A stretch of DNA of 25,273 bases from NCBI GenBank assembly GCA_047619205.1, contig JBLHJR010000043.1:1-25273 (forward strand), read 5' to 3'. This document shows positions 15,512-23,181 of the stretch, one piece after another. Under the pieces are notes generated by a model. That model saw only the letters and a program-made list of their open reading frames with translations, had not been told where the DNA came from and did no database searches. A program made the translations under genes and the position numbers. Numbering within the stretch: the stretch's first letter is position 1; each line of letters begins with the position of its first letter. Source of the stretch: Endobugula sp047619205 (GTDB lineage Bacteria; Pseudomonadota; Gammaproteobacteria; Pseudomonadales; Cellvibrionaceae).

Positions 15512-16851
15512 ATCGAGTCACCTTCAATTTTATTGCTAACGATAGGCCAATCAGCTGCGTCAACGGAATCTAGCACTTTTTGATGATTCTCACCACGCCA
15601 CTTAGTAATAAACCGCTTGTCTGGGTCGTAAAGCTTGGCCTGCTTATTAAGATCAAAGTGTCGCTTACCTCTGGGGTCTACACCAACCCCGGCCAAATAC
15701 TGCCAATTCCCCCAGTTCATCGCCACGTCGTAATCCACTAACTGCTGCTCAAAATAAGCGGCGCCGTAGCGCCAATCAAGATTAAGTTCGTTGACGAAAG
15801 CGCTGGCCACAATTTGGCGTCCTCGATTCGACATATAGCCGGTGGCATTAAGTTGTTTCATACAGGCATTGACCAGCGAAAAAGGCGTATTGCCTTGGCA
15901 CCATCGCTGAAAGCGTTCTGGATAAAAGCTGGTTAGTGGTTTATGTAGCTTGATTCCACTTTGAGCAAACAGTCGCACCGAATGTGCATGGGCTAGCCAC
16001 TGGTAATACTCCCGCCACAGCAGCTCAAACGCTATCCAATAGGTGGACTCATTAACTTCGACATCAGTTTCATAATTTTGCAGCGCTCGAAGTATTTGCC
16101 TCACCGACAAACTACCATTACACAACCAAGGCGAAAATTTTGTTGAGTTTTCCCAACCATCGAGTGAATTTCTTACTAGCTTGTACGAACTGGGTAGGCG
16201 TCCGCTGAAATAGCTCAACAGATGCTTATTGCCCTCGCGTATGCCACCCTTAAAAAGTAGGGGGGGCCGGCCTTCTCGAATCGGAGGGAGCTTGGGCGTT
16301 GCCCCGATTACTCTCCGTAAAGGTGGCGGAAGGCAGCTTACTTTAGCGAGGATGTCGTTATTAACCACAGACTCTACAAGCTTTTTGAACTTGGAAAAAG
16401 TCGCGGGTACATTTTCTAAAGAAAATGGTAACGAGGACGTTGAAAACAGCGTATGCGTGGCCACCTCCGCAAAGTAAAGCATCCGATATCGTTGCTGTAA
16501 AAGTTGCCACTGTTTGGTTTCATAAAAACCTGCATTCTGACTACGAAAAATTGCATCTATTTCATGTTGCGAAATCAATGCCGCTAGTGCATCAAGAGGC
16601 GATGCGTAAACAATCACTAGCTGTTGTCCTAGAGCGTTAAGCGAATACTCTAGTTCGACCAGCGTCTGACACAAAAATCTCCAGCGATGCTCACCCATAG
16701 ATTTTAGTCCATACCGGTTAGGTGCAAACCAAACGGGATCGACGATATAGACGCAGAGTAATTGCTGCACTGTTTGAGTTGCTCGCAGGAGCGCAGAATT
16801 ATCTTCAACCCTAAGGTCGTTGGTAAACCAGTACAGACCCGTTTTCAGCAT
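15508..16851 (-). CDS. DASH-type cryptochrome/photolyase
   Basis: A 447-residue flavoprotein. The N-terminal antenna-binding alpha/beta domain starts GLYWFTNDLRVEDNSAL; the FAD domain has KFSPWLCNGSLSVRQI, FELLWREYYQW, GYMSNRGRQIVASAFVNEL and DYDVAMNWGNWQYLAGVGVDPRG. The ending RHFDLNKQAKLYDPDKRFI is characteristic of cry-DASH, enzymes that repair cyclobutane dimers, preferentially in single-stranded DNA, and may signal light. Between the domains the protein carries about 28 odd residues (RRVIGATPKLPPIREG then RPPLLFKGGIREG) encoded by a palindromic element (16229-16330) that keeps the frame. Whether the protein still folds is uncertain, though linkers of this kind are surface-exposed in the family. 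It heads an operon with the Cys-motif protein, DUF2237 and TIGR03643. Confidence 0.93.
   Translation of the reverse strand: MLKTGLYWFTNDLRVEDNSALLRATQTVQQLLCVYIVDPVWFAPNRYGLKSMGEHRWRFLCQTLVELEYSLNALGQQLVIVYASPLDALAALISQHEIDAIFRSQNAGFYETKQWQLLQQRYRMLYFAEVATHTLFSTSSLPFSLENVPATFSKFKKLVESVVNNDILAKVSCLPPPLRRVIGATPKLPPIREGRPPLLFKGGIREGNKHLLSYFSGRLPSSYKLVRNSLDGWENSTKFSPWLCNGSLSVRQILRALQNYETDVEVNESTYWIAFELLWREYYQWLAHAHSVRLFAQSGIKLHKPLTSFYPERFQRWCQGNTPFSLVNACMKQLNATGYMSNRGRQIVASAFVNELNLDWRYGAAYFEQQLVDYDVAMNWGNWQYLAGVGVDPRGKRHFDLNKQAKLYDPDKRFITKWRGENHQKVLDSVDAADWPIVSNKIEGDSI
16229..16330. repeat. In-frame palindromic insert in cry-DASH
   Basis: GCCACCCTTA (16243-16252) pairs with TAAAGGTGGC (16318-16327), nine of ten positions, and AATCGG (16279-16284) with CCGATT (16304-16309), giving a nested hairpin. 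The G-run/GGCCGGCC core (16260-16272) and the translated PPIREG and PPLLFKGGIREG look unlike the rest of the protein. I read it as a small palindromic element accommodated inside the gene, comparable in principle to the Rickettsia palindromic elements. The exact ends are uncertain. Confidence 0.6.
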
Positions 16852-17209
16852 TAGTCTTTCACTTAATTAGTTGAGCCCGCAACATACTAGGGCGTTTTAT
16901 CGGCGCAGTAAAAAAATCATCTTGCACATATTATTGACTACACTTTTTATTTCAGCGACTAAGAAGTCTATATCTCGCGCTGGGAAAAATGTTACTAAAA
17001 CTAACCACTAGCGTCAGCTAAAAGCTAATGACGATAATATTGTGGCTGAGTATTCACACGGTCTATTTATCAATAAATCATCAACATGCGACCATTTAAT
17101 GCCTCAATATCGGCCACCCATCCCGTGTAATTATGTTATATTTAGTGTGGGCGCTCAACACTGAAAGTCGTCCTTAACCCCCAAAAACATGACCTAGCGA
17201 TAGACTGAA
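16852..17209. other. Divergent promoter region, cry-DASH / DUF3081
   Basis: No gene is visible in these 358 bases. They separate the minus-strand cry-DASH operon from the plus-strand DUF3081 gene and must hold both promoters. I see no convincing operator or sigma-factor box, and no long repeat. Confidence 0.4.
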
Positions 17210-17461
17210 ATGAACGAAAAAGTTAACATCAAAAGCGCACTCCGAGTATTTAACACGATCATTACCAACGGACGACACAGTGGCGATGAGTACGTTTTAA
17301 ATGGCCTTACTGCACACACCGACTTTGACGGTTATACGGTGACCATACGCAATGACTACGTGCGCCTTGATATTCTTTTTCACAACAAAATCTCGTTTAC
17401 CTATTCCAACAAAAAAGAAAAAACTCTCTTTTTGGAAAAAATACACACAATGGATCGATAA
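17210..17461 (+). CDS. DUF3081 family protein
   Basis: An 83-residue protein matching the small gammaproteobacterial family DUF3081: ALRVFNTIITNGRHSGDEYVLNGLTAHTDFDGYTV, then LDILFHNKISFTY and a C-terminal helix ending LFLEKIHTMDR. Beta-strand rich with a C-terminal helix, no signal peptide or membrane segment; function unknown. ATG 17210 has no strong ribosome site (ATAGACTGAA upstream). It stands alone, divergent from the cry-DASH operon and converging on the cytochrome pseudogene. Family assignment rests on the N-terminal phrase and the HNK block. Confidence 0.85.
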   Translation: MNEKVNIKSALRVFNTIITNGRHSGDEYVLNGLTAHTDFDGYTVTIRNDYVRLDILFHNKISFTYSNKKEKTLFLEKIHTMDR

Positions 17462-17495
17462 GATCGCGTATAGCCGCTTTTTAGTGCTCACCGAC

Positions 17496-17798
17496 TTACT
17501 GCCGTGAAGAATAATAAACCGCTAGCACGTCGATATTTGCATCACTCAGTTGAGCAGCCTGCCCAGACATAATAGCAGCCAAACCTGATTTACGTTCTCC
17601 TGCGCGATACGCTTTCAGTGAACTAAACAATATACGCTTTATTTTGCCCGTTAAGCTTCGGGTAATTCGGCACTATTGGGCAGCTCCAGCCTGACCATGG
17701 CAGGCTCGACACATGGCTTCTTTAGCCGGTGGAGCCGTCTGTGCATAGGCTAGTACAGAGGTAGTCAGTGTCAACATTAACGCTATAGAATATTTCAT
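17496..17798 (-). pseudogene. c-type cytochrome gene with two frameshifts
   Basis: From ATG 17798 the frame gives a signal peptide (MKYSIALMLTLTTSVLAYAQ) and the haem site MCRACHGQAGAA (CxxCH), then stops at 17671-17675. One base lost in the C-run near 17675-17680 restores PNYPKLNGQNKAYIV in another frame, and one extra T near 17624-17627 returns to SLKAYRAGERKSGLAAIMSGQAAQLSDANIDVLAVYYSS, ending at TAA 17498-17496. The combined product, about 100 residues, is a typical small periplasmic class I cytochrome c of the c4/c553 kind, including the distal Met (AAIMSGQA). The paired compensating indels either inactivate it or are base errors in homopolymers. The gene lies 35 bp after a small membrane protein gene. 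Confidence 0.75.
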
Positions 17799-17833
17799 GG
17801 TAATGACCCCGATTGAATAAGTTAGGGGGTATT

Positions 17834-18148
17834 TTAAGCTTCTCGGTCCATTTTCCATACACAGACTGAGCCGTGGCTCAGGTCCGCTACGAGGGGTTTT
17901 CTAGCGGGGCGTGCTTGTGCATACTTAACAATACTGATGGTGGTAAAAGCACCCACAATAATGAGTAGATGCGCCAACCATATTATTTGAAACTGAAAGA
18001 TTGAACAAAATGATAGCGACAATATCATGCCCCACATCCAGGTAAGCATCTGTGTAAAATAGTTTTGCGCTGGGCTGTCTACATTACGCAGAGGATTAAA
18101 GCGATTGTCCATAATAAACTTCCGACTGCCTACAATAAATGCTTTCAT
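17834..18148 (-). CDS. Small two-helix membrane protein
   Basis: A 104-residue protein of unknown family. After a polar start (NRFNPLRNVDSPAQNYF) come two probable membrane helices, about 33-52 (MLTWMWGMILSLSFCSIF) and 56-76 (IIWLAHLLIIVGAFTTISIV), then a basic KYAQARPARKP and the tail GSVCVWKMDREA. By the positive-inside rule the basic loop after helix 2 should be cytoplasmic, with both ends inside. ATG 18148 is preceded by TGAGGAA at 8 nt. It is upstream of, and probably co-transcribed with, the cytochrome c gene, so an electron-transfer link is possible but unproven. Confidence 0.7.
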   Translation of the reverse strand: MKAFIVGSRKFIMDNRFNPLRNVDSPAQNYFTQMLTWMWGMILSLSFCSIFQFQIIWLAHLLIIVGAFTTISIVKYAQARPARKPLVADLSHGSVCVWKMDREA

Positions 18149-18439
18149 AATAATTTCCTCAATAGATGATGTAGATAATTAATGGGGTAACGCGCGCCTT
18201 TGAGATGATGACTATTGTGGTTATTCATCAAGCCTCTCAATGTATCTGAGACACATCACACTAGCTGCCAACATACTCTCCACTCATGCCAGCAAACTGA
18301 CACTTAAGCTATACAACCTCCTAGAATATACGCCATATCTGTACAAAATGTTGAATATTAGCCACAAGAACCTATACAATAGCTAACAACGATGTTTTTA
18401 CAGCTCGTATTATAGTGAAGCAGCAAAGAGGATATACCT
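18149..18439. promoter_or_regulatory. Divergent control region upstream of merR-type gene
   Basis: This 291-bp gap lies between the minus-strand membrane protein gene and the plus-strand MerR regulator. An AT-rich site TGTACAAAATGTTGAA (about 18340-18355) contains the dyad CAA-AATG-TTG, and a related TATACAATAG follows at about 18373. MerR regulators bind such dyads in their own promoters, so autoregulation is plausible. TATTAT near 18408 could be a -10 box; no firm -35 is seen. All of this is inference from position. Confidence 0.3.
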
Positions 18440-19393
18440 ATGCATCAAGCTAGAATGAGTATCGGCGTCGCTGCGCGGATGAGCGGCATCAATGCGAACA
18501 CCCTGAGAATGTGGGAGCGTCGCTACCAATTGGGGCCGTCAAAGCGCAGCCAAGGCGGGCAGCGGGAATACAGTGCAACAGAGATTGATCACCTACGGCT
18601 GATTAAGAAGCTTATCAATAAAGGCATGCGTATTGGTGATATCGCTCAATTACCCACTAAGACACTGACCAGCCTGCTACTTGACGCTGGGGATCACAGT
18701 GATAATCAGCATAATTTGCCCGCCCCAATGAAGACGCAAGTGGTTGGAATGACGTTAAGTCATTATTTTAAATCTCATATTAAGCGTTACCCCAAACTGA
18801 CTATCGACTACTCAGAGTCCGATACTGAGGAGTGGCTAAATAATTCAGAACTTGGCAGCGCAGAATTTATCGGCAAAGATTTATTAATACTGCAACTAAG
18901 CTCCCTCAATAGAAAACATGTTGATGCTCTAGTCACCATCAGTAAAAAAAAGGTTCATGTGATTGTTCTGTACTTGTATTGCCATCAAGAGATTCTGGAA
19001 AAATTACAGCGTCAAGGTATTCTGTTGATACCAGGTACTATTGAGCCATCACGTATTGATGAGGCAGTCAATAAAGTGCTTAGATTGGCAACGAATTTAT
19101 CCTCGCTTGACCATAGCGGAAAAGCGTTTGATGTTTCACTACCCAACAGCCAACCAAGACAATTTGACGAAGACACTCTACTCGAAGCGGAAGCCTTGTC
19201 GAATAAATTGAACTGCGAGTGTCCACCGCATCTAACCGATTTAATTCGACGTCTCAGCGCCTTCGAGGAATATAGTCAAACCTGCGGGGCGGACAACTGG
19301 AAACAGGCGGCGGTGCATGCCTGTGTTTACGCCTATACGAATCAAGCCAGATACCTGATTGAAAAGGCGTTACACGCAGTGCTGGATGAATAA
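18440..19393 (+). CDS. MerR-family regulator, LitR/CarH-like layout
   Basis: A 317-residue cytoplasmic regulator. Residues 6-75 form a MerR winged helix (SIGVAARMSGINANTLRMWERRYQLGPSKR, then QREYSATEIDHLRLIKKLINKGMRIGDIAQL). The middle (about 130-225) looks like a Rossmann-type, B12-binding-like fold (DLLILQLSSLNRKHVDALV, VHVIVLYLYC, GILLIPGTIEPSRI). The C-terminal part (CECPPHLTDLIRRLSAFEEYS) is typical of long MerR proteins beside photolyase and pigment genes. The cobalamin signature DxHxxG of CarH/LitR photoreceptors is absent, so B12 light sensing is unlikely. It may still control the photolyase genes and itself. AGAGG lies 8 nt before ATG 18440. It is followed by a histidine phosphatase and DUF3080 on the same strand. 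Confidence 0.88.
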   Translation: MHQARMSIGVAARMSGINANTLRMWERRYQLGPSKRSQGGQREYSATEIDHLRLIKKLINKGMRIGDIAQLPTKTLTSLLLDAGDHSDNQHNLPAPMKTQVVGMTLSHYFKSHIKRYPKLTIDYSESDTEEWLNNSELGSAEFIGKDLLILQLSSLNRKHVDALVTISKKKVHVIVLYLYCHQEILEKLQRQGILLIPGTIEPSRIDEAVNKVLRLATNLSSLDHSGKAFDVSLPNSQPRQFDEDTLLEAEALSNKLNCECPPHLTDLIRRLSAFEEYSQTCGADNWKQAAVHACVYAYTNQARYLIEKALHAVLDE

Positions 19394-19454
19394 CCGCACG
19401 AAGGGGGTGAAAATTAATCACTGTGTTTAGTTTTACTTACGATGGTATCAAACG

Positions 19455-20060
19455 ATGAAATTAATTTTTATAGTGTGCACGTTGATTAGCATTAGTGTTG
19501 CAGCAAATATCACTCTTGCCGGTAATAAAAATTCCGCGTTAGACGCAAAAATAGTAAAAGGCCTTCAGTCTGGAGAGTACGCAATATTACTCAGGCACGC
19601 CTTGGCACCAGGATTTAGCGACCCGAGTCATTTCGATGTCAACGATTGCAGTACACAACGTAACCTTTCAGCGCAGGGCCGCCAACAAGCACAACGCATT
19701 GGCGAGCTATTGAAGGCTAACGGTGTGCAGCAAGCCGTCGTGTTCTCTAGCCAATGGTGTCGCTGTGTAGAGACTGCGCGTCTACTTGATTTGGGGGAAG
19801 TCTCCGAGTTGCTCATAGCAAACTCTTTTTTTCAGCACCCTGAGCGCAGCTCTGAGCAAACACGGTTAATTAGAGAATGGCTACTAAAAAATAAAAGTTT
19901 GCGTAACAATAAGCACCTACCCCCAAGTATATTAGTAACCCACCAAGTTAACATATCCGCATTAACTGATGTATTCCCCAGTTCCGGTGAATTGGTCATC
20001 ATTGAAGTTAATCAATTTGGGAAAATTTTTGTTGTCGCACAGGTGGAGACAGAAAATTAA
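19455..20060 (+). CDS. Periplasmic histidine phosphatase family protein
   Basis: A 201-residue exported member of the histidine phosphatase (phosphoglycerate-mutase-like) superfamily. The signal peptide covers about 1-22 (IFIVCTLISISVAANITLA). The catalytic RH motif is LLRHALAPG (about 46-54, RHA instead of RHG), followed by DCSTQRNLSAQGRQQAQRIGELL and SSQWCRCVETARLL, typical of a secreted subgroup, and the second active-site His in LVTHQVNISALT. The reaction is presumably phosphate-ester hydrolysis via a phospho-His; the substrate is unknown. The gene is 61 bp after the MerR gene and its end overlaps or abuts the DUF3080 lipoprotein start, so the two envelope proteins are probably co-translated. 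Confidence 0.9.
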   Translation: MKLIFIVCTLISISVAANITLAGNKNSALDAKIVKGLQSGEYAILLRHALAPGFSDPSHFDVNDCSTQRNLSAQGRQQAQRIGELLKANGVQQAVVFSSQWCRCVETARLLDLGEVSELLIANSFFQHPERSSEQTRLIREWLLKNKSLRNNKHLPPSILVTHQVNISALTDVFPSSGELVIIEVNQFGKIFVVAQVETEN

Positions 20061-21087
20061 GCAGCCTTTATTTTTTCTATGCTTTATTATTAGCGCTAGC
20101 TCTATACTCGTTAGCTGTCAGTCCGACTCATCATCTCGGGCAGTTTTTGACAACTATCTTTACCGACTTTCTAATAGTATGGCTACCGAACGAGACAAGG
20201 AAAAAGCTTATAAACCACTGCTTTTATACCCGAATAAATCAGCTCTGTCATATAGCATTCCTGCTGTAGAGGTTAATGTTCTGCAATTTTTTCAACTATC
20301 CGCATGTGAATTACAACGATTGATCGGACAGCGTAATAGCAGCCTTGGTAAGCTTATGAAAGACTATCATGCCTTATTATACGAATATGAATTTTTAATT
20401 TTAGCGCAGCATTGCCAGCAAACGTTGGATAAAAATGGCGCTTTGTATGCTGCACTAACTAAAGCTATAGCACACAAAAAAAACCATCTACATAACGTGC
20501 GCTGGAACACCACCTTTGCAAGTGATGAGATGCGGCATTTATTTTCACTAGGTAGCCAGCCATTAACGGTACAGCAACTGTCTGAGCACCCCATTGAATT
20601 AATTACCGCATTGGAATACTTAGACACATGGCTATCCAAGCCAACAATAGAAAATCAAACATTACATGATAGCTATAAAGTACTCGCCACAAGAAAATAC
20701 ATTGGCGAGTTGCGGCTAACGATGGCTATGACCGTTTCCGCATTAGCTCAGGCCACTAGTATTATTGATAAACGCCTTGCTAAAAAACCACTTTGTAGAC
20801 AGCCTCAGAGCAACCCAGAATTCAAAGTGGTTAATAGAGTATTTCATCTATTTTATATAGGCGAGGTTCAGCCATTTATCGCAAAATTGCACCAGCAAGG
20901 TCAAACCTTACTTAACTTGATTGATCAATTGCAAGCATCCTTGACGCCCAATCAAATTTTTATTCACTTTTGGGATGCAGTCTATACCGCTGAAAACAGC
21001 GAGTGGCAAAGCTTCAACCATGCTATTTCGACGCACACCATAGCATGGCAAAAACTATTACGACAATGCGGCCATTTGCCGAATTAA
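20029..21087 (+). CDS. DUF3080 family lipoprotein
   Basis: A protein of about 350 residues of family DUF3080, known from gammaproteobacteria and without assigned function. A signal peptide with hydrophobic LFFLCFIISASSI ends in the lipobox LVSC, so it should be lipid-anchored. Conserved blocks include FFQLSACELQRLIGQRNSSLGKLM, LLYEYEFLILAQHC and a late FWDAVYTAENSEWQSF. The start is unclear: the frame is open from ATG 19969, but that would put 49 residues before the lipobox Cys. TTG 20029 (GGGA upstream) gives a normal signal peptide, and ATT 20056, with GGAG 7 nt upstream, is also well placed. All choices overlap the phosphatase gene, implying coupling. A palindromic element directly follows the stop. 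Confidence 0.85.
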   Translation: MLSHRWRQKIKQPLFFLCFIISASSILVSCQSDSSSRAVFDNYLYRLSNSMATERDKEKAYKPLLLYPNKSALSYSIPAVEVNVLQFFQLSACELQRLIGQRNSSLGKLMKDYHALLYEYEFLILAQHCQQTLDKNGALYAALTKAIAHKKNHLHNVRWNTTFASDEMRHLFSLGSQPLTVQQLSEHPIELITALEYLDTWLSKPTIENQTLHDSYKVLATRKYIGELRLTMAMTVSALAQATSIIDKRLAKKPLCRQPQSNPEFKVVNRVFHLFYIGEVQPFIAKLHQQGQTLLNLIDQLQASLTPNQIFIHFWDAVYTAENSEWQSFNHAISTHTIAWQKLLRQCGHLPN

Positions 21088-21088
21088 G

Positions 21089-21178
21089 TTAAGGGCACCT
21101 CTTAAAACAGTTCAACACAGTGAGCACGGAGCCGACGCAGCAATATCGGTAAACGTGCGTTTTTAGCGATGCCCTTAA
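21089..21178. mobile_element. Short MITE with TTAA flanks
   Basis: About 90 bp with terminal inverted repeats: TTAAGGGCACCTCTTAAAAC on the left against TTAAGGGCATCGCTAAAAAC read from the right end, 17 of 20 positions equal. TTAA at both edges may be the target duplication, the element proper then starting GGGCA. The centre folds: GCACG (21124-21128) with CGTGC (about 21154-21158) and CCGA with TCGG inside, followed by GTTTTT on the plus strand, so it could also terminate the DUF3080 transcript. There is no coding capacity. Confidence 0.65.
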
Positions 21179-21218
21179 TACCTAGCGTCAATTACATCAC
21201 TACACAATACGACAGGAA

Positions 21219-22781
21219 TCAAAGATCCCCTAGGTTCTCTAAGCACCAATTCGCTCGCGCCAGTGTGGCTTGCTGCTTTTCCTTAGCCTGCTTATCCCAA
21301 CTGTGATACACCATACCAATACGAGGGTTTTTTGCCAATTTTTCGCGATGGGTATGCATAAAATTCCAATAGAGGCTGTTTAGCGGGCAAGCATCTTTTG
21401 ATGATTTTTCCTTAATGTTGTAGTGACAGCTTTTACAATAGTCACTCATTTTATTGACGTAATTACCGCCGGCGGAATATGGCTTGGTCGCCACCAAACC
21501 ACCATCGGCAAACTGACTCATGCCTCGAGTATTTGGCATTTCAACCCACTCTATCGCATCCACATAAACACCGAGATACCAAGCGTCCACTTGGTCTGGA
21601 TGAATACCTGTCAACAAACAAAAATTACCGGTGATCATCAGGCGTTGAATGTGATGCGCGTAAGCATAAGTTAACGACTGGTCAATCGCTCGTTTCACGC
21701 ACTCCATTTTGGTATCACCATCCCAAAAATATTGCGGTAAATCGCGCGTAGCATTGAGCTCATTACATTGACTGTAATTGGGCATATTCATCCAGTATAC
21801 ACAGCGAACATATTCACGCCAGCCGAGTATTTGGCGAACAAAACCTTCGATTTGTGGCAAGGTGATAAGGTCAGCGGAATTTTCGTAAGCATGAATGGCA
21901 GCTGCAATGACTTCTCGGGGATGCAGCATCTTACTATTCAGCGAAAAAGATATACGCGAGTGATACAGTGTCCATTGATTAGGGTGTTGGCGGGTCATAG
22001 CATCCTGAAAACGTCCAAACATGGGCAAACAATGGCGACAAAAGTGCGCTAGCAGCTGCAATGATTGTGTTCGTGACGAAGGCCAAAGCAAGGTATCATT
22101 AGAGTAACCGAAGTTGCGGATGTTGTGTTTTTTTATGCGTTCTAAATATCGGCTAATATCGTTAGTAAACATCAGCGGCTGAGGAATATGTGGGAGATCT
22201 TTTGGCTTTATCTTTTCTCGGTTTTCACTATCGTAATTCCACTTACCGCCCAGTGGTTTTTCATCATCCATTAGAATATCGAAACGTTTGCGCATTTTAC
22301 GATAAAAAACTTCCATTCGATTGTGCTGACTGGGCTTGATATATGCAGAAATATCCTCAAACGGCAGTAAAAAATGTTCGCTATCGACTCGTCCGACACT
22401 GACAGTAGCGGGAGGCACTAATGCGCTTAAATGCTGCAGCAAACGATATTCATCTGGCCGCTGATATTCAAACGTCTTAATGGAAAAACGCTTGCCTATC
22501 GATACAATTAAGTCGTTCAAGGTCTTGAAAACTATGGTGTCATCTAGCGTTTGATGCAATACATGGTGACCGTCTGCTACACGCTCATCAGCAAAATTTT
22601 CCATTGCCGAAAAAAATGCGCACAGTTTTTGAATATGATGTTTGACGTAGTTTGCCTCTTGATTAAGTTCGGCAATCAGGTAAAGCACTCCGTCGTCATG
22701 ATTTTCAAACCAGCTGTGTTGAGCGTTGAGTTGATCGCCGAGTATCAAGCGTAGCGTGTGATAATTTTTGCTTAACTTCAT
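21219..22781 (-). CDS. FeS-type (6-4) photolyase / CryB family
   Basis: A 520-residue photolyase of the FeS-BCP (CryPro) group, which binds FAD, a lumazine-type antenna and a [4Fe-4S] cluster and repairs (6-4) photoproducts with light. The N-terminal domain opens LRLILGDQLNAQHSWF; the FAD domain contains HHIQRLMITGNFCLLTGI and GMSQFADGG. The four cluster cysteines are C361 (KMECVKRA), C449 and C452 (DYCKSCHY) and C465 (KDACPLN); their spacing of 88, 3 and 13 equals that of Agrobacterium PhrB (350, 438, 441, 454). The gene appears complete and functional. It is encoded on the opposite strand to DUF3080 and likely has its own promoter upstream of 22781. With cry-DASH at 15508 the genome has two complementary light-driven repair enzymes. 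Confidence 0.95.
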   Translation of the reverse strand: MKLSKNYHTLRLILGDQLNAQHSWFENHDDGVLYLIAELNQEANYVKHHIQKLCAFFSAMENFADERVADGHHVLHQTLDDTIVFKTLNDLIVSIGKRFSIKTFEYQRPDEYRLLQHLSALVPPATVSVGRVDSEHFLLPFEDISAYIKPSQHNRMEVFYRKMRKRFDILMDDEKPLGGKWNYDSENREKIKPKDLPHIPQPLMFTNDISRYLERIKKHNIRNFGYSNDTLLWPSSRTQSLQLLAHFCRHCLPMFGRFQDAMTRQHPNQWTLYHSRISFSLNSKMLHPREVIAAAIHAYENSADLITLPQIEGFVRQILGWREYVRCVYWMNMPNYSQCNELNATRDLPQYFWDGDTKMECVKRAIDQSLTYAYAHHIQRLMITGNFCLLTGIHPDQVDAWYLGVYVDAIEWVEMPNTRGMSQFADGGLVATKPYSAGGNYVNKMSDYCKSCHYNIKEKSSKDACPLNSLYWNFMHTHREKLAKNPRIGMVYHSWDKQAKEKQQATLARANWCLENLGDL

Positions 22782-23008
22782 GATTTTTTACAAGTGCGTC
22801 ACTTGGAACAATCATTGACTGCACCTTAATAGTTGCGCTACTTCTTCCTCTAGTTGAGACTTCTTTATACAAGCAATAGATTTTGTTCTGCAGGGAAATT
22901 TCTACCATCGAATAATAACACTTTTTACTAGACTAACCGCCTGCAATCACGAAAAACCTATTATCGGCACTATCCTCTCCATGTATTGCTGCGGGAATTA
23001 TAAGTTAC

Positions 23009-23144
23009 TTACTAGCAGGGTACTTGAAAAGAATACACTCAATTTCAGGTGCGCTGTGAATATGTCCCTATAGGCTCAGCTCCGGCATCCATGCCTTAGA
23101 TGGCCTGAAATGGAGTGTATTCTTTTCAAGTGACACAGTGGTAA
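23009..23144. mobile_element. MITE-like palindromic element, copy 2
   Basis: About 136 bp and clearly the same family as 11113-11250. The arms start TTACTAGCAGGGTACTTGAA and run through GAATACACTC to TTTCAGG on both sides. The central part (GCGCTGTGAATATGTCCC ... GGCATCCATGCC) is the reverse complement of the centre of copy 1, with few differences. The outer left-hand bases ACTAGCAGGGT are shared by both copies in the same orientation. No transposase is present. Confidence 0.75.
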
Positions 23145-23181
23145 TCATGCTCACTGGTGATCACTTTGTACAACAACGACG

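Noticed and set aside
17673..17858. Upstream start for the cytochrome frame
   Set aside because: The extra 20 residues overlap the end of the preceding membrane protein gene; the signal peptide begins at ATG 17798.
22705..22908. 67-codon minus-strand frame overlapping the FeS photolyase start
   Set aside because: No ribosome site or recognisable motif; it is in the photolyase promoter region.
31..23166. Shared short word GGTGATCACTT near 31 and near 23155, taken as element ends
   Set aside because: Only about 11 matching bases, partly self-palindromic (TGATCA); too short to support a common element.
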